28,944 bases of DNA from Bacteroidales bacterium UBA6377 (lineage in GTDB: Bacteria; Bacteroidota; Bacteroidia; Bacteroidales; UBA932), in assembly GCA_002438805.1 (NCBI GenBank), contig DJQV01000016.1:1-28944 (forward strand), read 5' to 3'. Positions 23,165 to 28,944 of this stretch are shown here, piece by piece (the first letter of the stretch is position 1; each line of letters opens with the position of its first letter). The position numbers and the translations under genes are program-made. The notes under the pieces were generated by a model. That model saw only the letters and a program-made list of their open reading frames with translations, had not been told where the DNA came from and ran no database searches.

Positions 23165-24101
23165 CCTCTTTGCGCCCCTCCTCCGGCTCCGTACGATATG
23201 TCGACGTGACGAAACGCACGGCCACAGGCAACGCTGCGGCATTCTGCTCATCCGTGGCTATAAGCTTGGCGAATTTGACGAAATCCGCCCTCTCGAAAAG
23301 CTGCTGCAGCTCCGAATACAGCTCAGGGGTGATGTCCTTCTCCTTTTTCAATGCGCCGAACAGTTCGGAGGTGGTCATCTCCGGTGCATCCACTCCGAAC
23401 CTCTCCTCCATATAGTCCTTGAGGGCATCCGTGATCCCTGAATAGAAAGCCTTCTGCTTCTCCGGCGCCCAGAAAGCGTTGCCCCTGAACTTGTCAAGGC
23501 GGCGCAGGGCCACGATATGCGCGGGGTCGTCACTGTGAGCCGGTCCCTCAGAGGAACGCCTGCGCCTTACGTTGATAAGGCTCACCACAAGTATCACCAA
23601 AGCGGCGACAAGCCAGAAAGCGGCAAGCCACGGGACTATCTCCTTGAACGTCAATGGATAACCCATTTGTCCCTTTATGTCATGCGGCACAAAAGTCGCG
23701 GTGTCCACCGGCATTGTCATGACCTCCAGAGCCGGGGCTTCAAACAAAAGCGTGTCTACCTTGCCCGTGGCGTCAATGCGTTGCACCGCGATTTGCGGGA
23801 GAGTATATTCCCCCTCTTCAAAAGGGGCTATGATGATGCTTCCCTGAACCTGCATCCCTGAAGAAGACCTCGCCAGAGTGTCGAGCTTCCAGTTGCGGAC
23901 CAGAGTGAGCGTATCGTTCGATGCCCGGCTGAAATCCTGCAGGGCGAGCGAAGTCCCCGGCTTGACTCCCTCAAGCCGGAACCCGTATTCAAGTTGGTCG
24001 GCGACAAGGACTGAATCCCTCGGAGCCAACGGCTTAAGATAAGCCTGCCCGGAGGGGACCACATCCAGCATCGCGGCCAATATCAGAGTCAACAACCTCA
24101 T
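23154..24101 (-). CDS. Bat-locus single-pass membrane protein
   Basis: 315-residue protein between the DUF58 gene and batA. An N-terminal signal-like segment (1-20, RLLTLILAAMLDVVPSGQA) precedes a beta-rich periplasmic domain (about 21-150). A membrane span follows (about 156-178, IVPWLAAFWLVAALVILVV), then a basic stop-transfer and a cytoplasmic helical domain with KAFYSGITDALKDYMEERFG. That layout is the same as a miniature BatD, including the helical tail. I do not recognise a confidently named family; DUF4381-like is possible. It overlaps DUF58 by four bases (ATGA) and batA by 11 bases. It probably links the periplasmic and cytoplasmic sides of the Bat complex. Confidence 0.75.
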   Translation of the reverse strand: MRLLTLILAAMLDVVPSGQAYLKPLAPRDSVLVADQLEYGFRLEGVKPGTSLALQDFSRASNDTLTLVRNWKLDTLARSSSGMQVQGSIIIAPFEEGEYTLPQIAVQRIDATGKVDTLLFEAPALEVMTMPVDTATFVPHDIKGQMGYPLTFKEIVPWLAAFWLVAALVILVVSLINVRRRRSSEGPAHSDDPAHIVALRRLDKFRGNAFWAPEKQKAFYSGITDALKDYMEERFGVDAPEMTTSELFGALKKEKDITPELYSELQQLFERADFVKFAKLIATDEQNAAALPVAVRFVTSTYRTEPEEGRKEDVL

Positions 24102-24997
24102 CTGCGTGAAAACAATGCCATGAGCCCCTTGACATAGTCGGAGTCCGTGGCAATATCTACATTGTCAATACCATATTTGTTGAACAGGGCGTTTTCCTTC
24201 TGCGCAAGAGAGGAGAACCAGGAAGAATAGGCTTCCCGGACCTTGCGGCTGTCCGTGTTGATCCAGGCTGCCCTGCCGGTCTCGCTGTCCTTTATGTGCA
24301 CAAGGCCCATGGCCGGGATTGTCCTTTCCCTCGGATCGTGAACCTTGATGACGCTCAGATCGTGCCTGCCCGCCACCACTTTAAGTCCCTCTTCGTACCG
24401 CGGCGCCGCATTCCCGTCCACATCAAGGAGATCGCTGAGCAGGAAAGTCGTGCACTTCTTCTTCAGAGCGTTGGTCAGATAGCGCAGGGCACCTGTGATG
24501 TCAGTCCCGTCCGAAGAAGGCTGGAGCTCAAGCATCTCCCTTATCACGCGGAGCAGGTGGGTACGCCCTTTGCGCGGCGGAATGAACTTCTCCACCTTGT
24601 CGGAGAAGAACAGCACCCCGACCTTGTCGTTGTTGAGGAGTGCGCTGTACGTCAGCACAGCCGCGATCTCAGCTATCATGTCACGTTTGGTCTGCACCGC
24701 CGTCCCGAAAAGTCCGGAGCGGCTGACATCCACAAGGAGCACGACCGTCAGCTCACGCTCCTCCTCGAACACCTTGACGTAAGGAGCACGCAGACGGGCC
24801 GTGACATTCCAGTCCATCGAACGGACATCGTCCCCCCACTGGTACTCACGTACCTCGCTGAACGCCATGCCGCGGCCCTTGAAGGCCGAATGGTATTCAC
24901 CCGCGAATATCTGGTGGGACAGCGCCTTGGTCCGGATCTCGATCTTGCGGACCTTCCCGAGCAGGTCCGAAGTTGTGTTATGGGACAATGACGGCAT
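24098..24997 (-). CDS. DUF58 domain protein (VWA-like)
   Basis: 299-residue cytoplasmic protein, the standard partner gene next to moxR. The DUF58 signature FSEVREYQWGDDVRSMDWNV lies at about residues 46-65. The following VVLLVDVSRSGLFG (85-98) is a VWA-like fold start with a DxSxS-type motif (Asp90-Ser92-Ser94). The start at 24997 (MPSLSHNTTSDLLGKVRKIE) matches the family beginning; the longer ORF adds an Arg/Ser-rich stretch unlike relatives. It overlaps the moxR 3' end by 20 bases. By family knowledge, MoxR-DUF58-VWA sets behave as chaperone-like modules that mature or insert metal cofactors or assemble complexes. Confidence 0.93.
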   Translation of the reverse strand: MPSLSHNTTSDLLGKVRKIEIRTKALSHQIFAGEYHSAFKGRGMAFSEVREYQWGDDVRSMDWNVTARLRAPYVKVFEEERELTVVLLVDVSRSGLFGTAVQTKRDMIAEIAAVLTYSALLNNDKVGVLFFSDKVEKFIPPRKGRTHLLRVIREMLELQPSSDGTDITGALRYLTNALKKKCTTFLLSDLLDVDGNAAPRYEEGLKVVAGRHDLSVIKVHDPRERTIPAMGLVHIKDSETGRAAWINTDSRKVREAYSSWFSSLAQKENALFNKYGIDNVDIATDSDYVKGLMALFSRR

Positions 24998-25970
24998 TGA
25001 TGATCTGCTCGATAATCTGCTCCGGCACGACATTCTCGGCCTCGGCCTCATAAGTGAGCCCTATCCTGTGGCGGAGCACCTCAGGACATACAGCACGCAC
25101 ATCCTCCGGGATCACATATCCGCGCCTCTTGATGAACGCGTAAGCCTTGGAGGCCATGGACAGGCTGATGCTGGCACGCGGGGACGCGCCATAAGAAATC
25201 AACCCTTTGAGCTGGCTGAGCCCGTAATCCTCAGGACGGCGTGTAGCATAGACTATGTCCACTATGTACCTCTCTATCTTTTCATCCATGTACACCTCGC
25301 GCACGACCTCCCTCGCGCGGATGATGTCCTGCGGGCCGACCACCTTTGAAGGCTGGGGGAACTCCCCGCTGTTGTTCATCCTCACGATGAGCCTCTCCTC
25401 CTCGCGGCTCGGGTAATCGACCACTACCTTGAGCATGAAGCGGTCCACCTGTGCCTCCGGCAGAGGGTACGTGCCCTCCTGCTCAATCGGGTTCTGGGTC
25501 GCCATCACCAGGAACGGCTCCGGAAGCGGATAGGTCTGGTCACCTATGGTCACCTGACGCTCCTGCATGGCCTCGAGCAGGGCAGCCTGCACCTTTGCCG
25601 GCGCTCTGTTGATCTCGTCCGCGAGCACGAAGTTCGCGAAGATTGGGCCTTTGTGTACCTCGAAAGCCTCTTCCTTCTGGGAGTATATCAATGTTCCTGT
25701 CACATCGGCAGGCAACAGGTCCGGGGTGAACTGGATGCGGTTGAACTTGGTATCGACCGCCTTTGCCAGCGTACTGATAGCCAAAGTCTTGGCAAGTCCC
25801 GGAACACCTTCGAGCAGAATGTGCCCGTCGGCCAGCAGGGCTATGAGAAGATTCTCCACAAGATGCTTCTGCCCCACTATCACCTTGCCCATCTCCAGGG
25901 AAAGCATATCCACGAACCCGCTTTCCTTCTGGATGCGGTCGTTGAGCTCCCTGATGTTTACACTTTCCAT
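24978..25970 (-). CDS. MoxR-family AAA+ ATPase
   Basis: 330-residue AAA+ ATPase opening the Bat operon. Walker A is GVPGLAKT (55-62), Walker B FVLADEIN (114-121), and the family segment LLEAMQERQVTIGDQTYPLP with NPIEQEGTYPLPEAQVDRFM follows. The C-terminal lid has ISYGASPRASISLSMASKAY. MoxR proteins act as chaperones toward VWA-domain partners; here these would be DUF58, BatA and BatB. The gene starts only 25 bases from divergent truA, and I find no exact -7 box on its strand in that gap, so its promoter probably overlaps the truA coding start. Confidence 0.95.
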   Translation of the reverse strand: MESVNIRELNDRIQKESGFVDMLSLEMGKVIVGQKHLVENLLIALLADGHILLEGVPGLAKTLAISTLAKAVDTKFNRIQFTPDLLPADVTGTLIYSQKEEAFEVHKGPIFANFVLADEINRAPAKVQAALLEAMQERQVTIGDQTYPLPEPFLVMATQNPIEQEGTYPLPEAQVDRFMLKVVVDYPSREEERLIVRMNNSGEFPQPSKVVGPQDIIRAREVVREVYMDEKIERYIVDIVYATRRPEDYGLSQLKGLISYGASPRASISLSMASKAYAFIKRRGYVIPEDVRAVCPEVLRHRIGLTYEAEAENVVPEQIIEQIINAVIVP

Positions 25971-25979
25971 ATATTTATC

Positions 25980-25987
25980 TATTTTTG
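25980..25987 (+). promoter_or_regulatory. -7 box of truA
   Basis: TATTTTTG matches TAnnTTTG exactly and ends eight bases before the truA ATG at 25996. Transcription should start within about five bases of the ATG, giving a nearly leaderless mRNA. Any -33 element would lie inside the moxR coding start. Confidence 0.5.
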
Positions 25988-25995
25988 CACTCGTT

Positions 25996-26796
25996 ATGCG
26001 TTATTCCATCATGCTTTCCTATTGCGGCGAAGCCTTCTGCGGCTGGCAGATCCAGCCATCCGACCCGAGCATCCAGAACGCACTTCAGACCGCGCTGAAG
26101 ACACTGCTTCGGCGGGAGACAACCGTCACCGGTACAGGGCGCACGGACACCGGGGTGAACGCGGTGGGATACACGGCCCACTTCGACGCTCCCCAGGGGC
26201 TTGACGCAAGGCATCTGGTCTGCAAATTGAATGCCATCCTGCCAGACGGAATAGCCGTACTCTCAATCAGTCCCGAAGACGGGGCATTCCACGCCAGGTT
26301 CGATGCCGCGAGGAGGGAATACACCTACTTCCTGCACCGCTGCAAAGACCCTTTCGTGGAGAGGTTCTCCTGCATGTACACCTTTCCGGACATGGATTTC
26401 GACAGGATGAACAGCGCCGCCGCCCTCCTTGTGGGCACGCACGACTTCAGCTGCTTCGAAAAGAGCGGAACAGATGTGAAGACATCAATCTGCACGGTGG
26501 GAGAGGCCTTCTGGAGACCTTACACCCCTACCGTCTCCGCCTTCGGGATAGAAAAGGGTGCCGAGGGCATGTATTGGCAGTTCCGCATCAGCGCGGACCG
26601 ATTCCTGCGTAACATGGTCAGGGCCATAGTCGGCACGCTTCTCGAAGTCGGCCGGGGAAAAAGGAGCGTGCAGGACTTCACCTCGCTGATCCTCAACCCC
26701 GACCCGTGCCGGGAGAAGTGCAGCAGGAGGTCCTCAGCCGGACAGAGCGTCCCCGGACATGCGCTGTTCCTGTCAAGCGTCGATTATCATCGGTAA
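25996..26796 (+). CDS. truA: tRNA pseudouridine(38-40) synthase TruA
   Basis: Converts uridines 38-40 of the tRNA anticodon stem to pseudouridine. It has 266 residues from ATG 25996 (MRYSIMLSYCGEAFCGWQIQ). The frame is open much further upstream, but that part is antisense to moxR and is not protein-like. The catalytic Asp51 is in TGTGRTDTGVNAVG. Later motifs are FHARFDAARREYTYFLHR and FRISADRFLRNMVRAIVGTL. Family members often read GVHA where this has GVNA; Bacteroidetes relatives often differ here. The gene stands alone with its own close promoter, followed after 41 bases by exbB. Confidence 0.96.
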   Translation: MRYSIMLSYCGEAFCGWQIQPSDPSIQNALQTALKTLLRRETTVTGTGRTDTGVNAVGYTAHFDAPQGLDARHLVCKLNAILPDGIAVLSISPEDGAFHARFDAARREYTYFLHRCKDPFVERFSCMYTFPDMDFDRMNSAAALLVGTHDFSCFEKSGTDVKTSICTVGEAFWRPYTPTVSAFGIEKGAEGMYWQFRISADRFLRNMVRAIVGTLLEVGRGKRSVQDFTSLILNPDPCREKCSRRSSAGQSVPGHALFLSSVDYHR

Positions 26797-26811
26797 TCCG
26801 AAAAATTGGCT

Positions 26812-26819
26812 TATATTTG
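26812..26819 (+). promoter_or_regulatory. -7 box of the exbB operon
   Basis: TATATTTG is an exact TAnnTTTG match, 18 bases before the exbB ATG, in the 41-base truA-exbB gap. No -33 TTG is visible at the standard spacing. It marks the start of the exbB-exbD-tonB transcript. Confidence 0.6.
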
Positions 26820-26837
26820 TAGTAAATTCAGATACGT

Positions 26838-27536
26838 ATGCTTTTCAATTTGCTCCAGACAGACATCGCGGAAGCGGTCCCCGCACCGCAGGAGATGTCT
26901 TACTCTCTTATCGAGATGGCCGCCAAGGGCGGTCCGCTCATGTGGGTGCTGCTCGCCCTCTCCATCATAGCCATCTACATATTCGGAAAGAAATGGTGGC
27001 AGATACGCCAGGCGGGCAAACTGGACAAGGATTTCATGAACGACATCCGTGACTACATCCATGAGGGCAAGATAAAATCCGCAAGGACCCTCTGCACCAA
27101 ATATGACACTCCCGTGGCAAGGATGGTAGAGACCGGACTCGCGCACATCGGCAAGCCCATGGCAGACATCCAGTCAGCCGTGGAGAACACCGGCAACATG
27201 GAAGTGGCCAAGCTTGAGGCGAGCCTGCCTTACCTCGCCACAATTTCCGGAGGCGCGCCTATGATCGGATTCCTCGGCACGGTGCTCGGCATGGTACAGG
27301 CATTCTTCAACATGTCCAACGCCGGCAACAACATCGACATCACCCTGCTCTCAGGAGGTATCTACACCGCCATGATCACCACAGTCGGAGGACTTATCGT
27401 GGGCATTCTGGCCTACTTCGGATACAACTTCCTCTCCGCCAAGGTGTCAAGCCTGGTGTACAACATGGAGAACGCCACCATCCAGCTGATGGATGCCCTT
27501 GAGGACCCGTCAGCCGCTAACAGGGAGGCAAGATAA
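26838..27536 (+). CDS. exbB: ExbB/TolQ/MotA-family proton channel protein
   Basis: Inner-membrane proton-channel subunit that, with ExbD, energises TonB for outer-membrane uptake. It has 232 residues. Membrane segments lie at about 33-50 (PLMWVLLALSIIAIYIFG), 130-155 (with ATISGGAPMIGFLGTVLGMV, the conserved family block) and 174-196 (IYTAMITTVGGLIVGILAYF). A cytoplasmic helical region lies between the first two. A later ATG at residue 20 is possible but the first gives the better N-terminus. The stop overlaps the exbD start. The substrate of the system is not visible here. Confidence 0.93.
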   Translation: MLFNLLQTDIAEAVPAPQEMSYSLIEMAAKGGPLMWVLLALSIIAIYIFGKKWWQIRQAGKLDKDFMNDIRDYIHEGKIKSARTLCTKYDTPVARMVETGLAHIGKPMADIQSAVENTGNMEVAKLEASLPYLATISGGAPMIGFLGTVLGMVQAFFNMSNAGNNIDITLLSGGIYTAMITTVGGLIVGILAYFGYNFLSAKVSSLVYNMENATIQLMDALEDPSAANREAR

Positions 27537-27946
27537 TGGCACTCAGAAGAATCACAAAAGCGGACCCGAACTTCTCGATGTCCTCCATGACGGACATCGT
27601 GTTCCTCCTGCTTATATTCTTCCTCGTGACCTCCACGCTGGTCAACCCCAACGCGCTCAAGCTCCTGCTACCCAAGAGCACGGGGCAAGTAGGAGCCAAG
27701 GCCACCGCAAGCGTGTCCATAAAGGACTGGGGAGACGACCGTTACACATTCCATGTCAACGGCAGCCAGACACCCGTCCCGCTCTCTGAAGTGGAGGACG
27801 AGCTCGTGGGCCTGCTGCAGAACGAAGAAGATCCCACCTTCGCGATCTACTCTGACGAGAGCGTCCCTGTGGGAGAGGTCGTGCAGGTCATGAACATAGC
27901 CAAGCGCAACCATTATAAAGTGATATTGGCCACACAGGCTGAATGA
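27536..27946 (+). CDS. exbD: ExbD/TolR-family biopolymer transport protein
   Basis: 136-residue partner of ExbB with one membrane segment (about 18-35). It includes the essential-type Asp20 in SMTDIVFLLLIFFLVTSTLV. This is followed by a periplasmic domain with DGDD-like charges and ending YKVILATQAE. The start shares its first base with the exbB stop region and the stop overlaps tonB by four bases (ATGA). The conserved Asp sits at the start of the transmembrane segment and supports a working proton path with ExbB. Only one exbD copy is present, whereas some Bacteroidetes loci carry two. Confidence 0.95.
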   Translation: MALRRITKADPNFSMSSMTDIVFLLLIFFLVTSTLVNPNALKLLLPKSTGQVGAKATASVSIKDWGDDRYTFHVNGSQTPVPLSEVEDELVGLLQNEEDPTFAIYSDESVPVGEVVQVMNIAKRNHYKVILATQAE

Positions 27947-28728
27947 TGAGAGATAGGAGAGACAGCAGTCCAGGCGATGACCGCCGTGCCGCCATTACGG
28001 GCTTGTGCCTGACAGTGGCCGTACATGCCGTCGCGCTCACGCTTGTCTCATTCACAGGCCTGAAATACATCTATCCGCCGCCGGAAGAGAAGACGATGCT
28101 CATCGATTTCTCGGAGGATACGGAAGTGCCTGTGCAGGAATACAAGGGCTCAGCCCCGAGATCGCAGGAGCCGGACAGGACAAAGCCGGTGAACCTCGTG
28201 CAGAAAAGCGAGTCTCCGCAGGTCTCCAACAGGCAGAACCTCACCCCTCAGACAAAACCGGACAACTTTGGAGATGTGCCCACGGGCACTCCGGACACCC
28301 CGAAAGAACCCGAACTCGATCCGAGGGCGGCATTTCCGGGGATGGCGAAGAAAGACACGACCCTCACCGCAGACCACGCCGCAGACAGGAGCTCGGACAA
28401 ATACAAGTCCGGGCAGAGCGACGGCAACACGGGAAAAGGAAGGACAGACGGCAAGCCGAACGCGCACCTTCGCGGCCGCAACACGGTAGGAAACATACCG
28501 CGGCCGGCCTACAATGTGCAGGAAAGCGGCACAGTCGTTGTAGATATATGGGTGGATAACTACGGCAACGTGGTTAAAGCCGTGCCGGGAGGCGACGGTA
28601 CCACTGTTTTAAACAAGGCTCTCCACGCAGCCGCAAGAAACGCAGCGATGCAGACTCATTTCAACATGAGCACAGATGCGCCTGCCATGCAGGAGGGTAG
28701 AATAACTTATTATTTTAATCTTAAGTAG
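27943..28728 (+). CDS. TonB-like energy transducer
   Basis: 261-residue protein with a short basic cytoplasmic N-terminus and one membrane anchor (about 17-38, AAITGLCLTVAVHAVALTLV). A long linker rich in Pro, Lys, Asp and Gly follows (about 42-185, including YPPPEEKTM and TPQTKPDNF). The C-terminal TonB-like domain (about 187-261) has GTVVVDIWVDNYGNVVKAVP and ends RITYYFNLK. Coupling to exbD by ATGA overlap makes exbB-exbD-tonB one operon. It would carry proton-motive energy to outer-membrane TonB-dependent (SusC-type) receptors. A second ATG at residue 2 is equally possible. Confidence 0.88.
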   Translation: MMRDRRDSSPGDDRRAAITGLCLTVAVHAVALTLVSFTGLKYIYPPPEEKTMLIDFSEDTEVPVQEYKGSAPRSQEPDRTKPVNLVQKSESPQVSNRQNLTPQTKPDNFGDVPTGTPDTPKEPELDPRAAFPGMAKKDTTLTADHAADRSSDKYKSGQSDGNTGKGRTDGKPNAHLRGRNTVGNIPRPAYNVQESGTVVVDIWVDNYGNVVKAVPGGDGTTVLNKALHAAARNAAMQTHFNMSTDAPAMQEGRITYYFNLK

Positions 28729-28730
28729 TG

Positions 28731-28944
28731 ATGGACCAGTTTACAAAGGAAGGCCGGAAACTTAGACCAAGAAAAGCAGTTGCACAGAATCAGGACCGCT
28801 CCAATTTCGAAAAGGTCGAATTCAATTTCGGTGAACAGCAGCACAGCGAGAACGCAGGCGAGGCTCAGCGCAGCTATGGTGAACGCAGGCCGCGCCAGTT
28901 CGGCGAAAACAGAGGCTACGGTGAGAACCGTGGCGGACATTATG
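28731..28944 (+). CDS. Start of Arg/Gly/Glu/Asn-rich protein (cut by window end)
   Basis: ATG at 28731, two bases after the tonB stop, opens a frame of at least 71 residues (MDQFTKEGRKLRPRKAVAQN onward) that runs off the window. The visible part is disordered-looking and rich in Arg, Gly, Glu, Asn and Gln, with a repeat FGENRGY-GENRGG. In Bacteroidetes such N-terminal extensions occur on RNA-binding proteins including RluB/RsuA-type pseudouridine synthases and RNA helicases. No catalytic motif lies in the window, so I do not assign a function. Tight spacing suggests transcription with tonB. Confidence 0.6.
   Translation, partial: MDQFTKEGRKLRPRKAVAQNQDRSNFEKVEFNFGEQQHSENAGEAQRSYGERRPRQFGENRGYGENRGGHY

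Noticed and set aside
23165..23251. Upstream start for batA adding 29 residues
   Set aside because: The extra Arg/Ser-rich stretch lies within the preceding gene and precedes an obvious membrane-segment start at MYFEYPYLLW.
24998..25051. Upstream start for the DUF58 gene
   Set aside because: It adds an Arg/Ser-rich segment overlapping moxR. The family N-terminus fits the ATG at 24997.
25567..25995. Long upstream extension of the truA reading frame (over 140 codons)
   Set aside because: It is antisense to moxR, has Ser/Ala-rich non-protein-like composition, and TruA homologues begin at MRYSIMLSY.
1..28944. CRISPR arrays, tRNA/rRNA genes, insertion sequences, prophage or defence genes
   Set aside because: I searched by eye for direct repeats, terminal inverted repeats, transposase or integrase motifs and tRNA-like cloverleaf ends and found none. 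The window is dense with core genes.

Overview
The window looks like a chromosomal segment from a member of the Bacteroidota, most likely order Bacteroidales. The reasons are a complete Bat aerotolerance locus, DUF4252 proteins around an ECF sigma factor, a PIN-PhoH ATPase, an ExbB-ExbD-TonB set, and repeated TAnnTTTG promoter elements (the Bacteroidetes -7 box) in short intergenic gaps. Base composition looks GC-rich for the order. I cannot name a genus. I see no tRNA, rRNA, CRISPR array, insertion sequence, phage gene or attachment site. No stretch over 300 bases lacks a gene, and the longest gaps are about 110-130 bases.

Layout. 1-2669 (minus): a groESL terminator, groL, groS and a SpoU-family RNA methyltransferase. 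2724-4076 (plus): glyA with its own promoter and a strong terminator. 4209-6126 (plus): a four-gene cell-envelope signalling operon, DUF4252 - ECF sigma - small membrane protein (probable anti-sigma) - DUF4252, with a candidate ECF-type promoter in front. 6151-6186: a bidirectional terminator. 6207-11466 (minus): ppdK, then a phoH-type ATPase preceded by a protein related to one half of PurL that has lost its catalytic signatures. 11527-17903 (plus): folC translationally coupled to a very large alpha-2-macroglobulin-like protein. 17864-25970 (minus): a tightly overlapping moxR - DUF58 - membrane protein - batA - batB - batC - batD/E locus. 25996-28728 (plus): truA, exbB, exbD and tonB, then the start of an Arg/Gly/Glu-rich protein that runs off the end.

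How the parts relate. The minus-strand block 17864-25970 reads as one co-translated operon: neighbouring genes overlap by 1 to 20 bases. It would build an inner-membrane complex in which MoxR remodels or loads VWA-domain proteins (DUF58, BatA, BatB), with periplasmic TPR and BatD domains as partners. The ExbB-ExbD-TonB block energises outer-membrane transport. The sigma/DUF4252 block looks like an autoregulated envelope response.

The most noteworthy items are the catalytically degenerate PurL-like protein next to phoH, the in-frame BatD-BatE fusion, the 40-base antisense overlap between the macroglobulin gene and batD/E, the ECF promoter candidate, and two genes whose promoter -7 boxes sit so close to the start codon that their mRNAs should be leaderless or nearly so. 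I did not find a clear wholly new system such as an unknown defence or mobile element. Most of the window is core Bacteroidales housekeeping.
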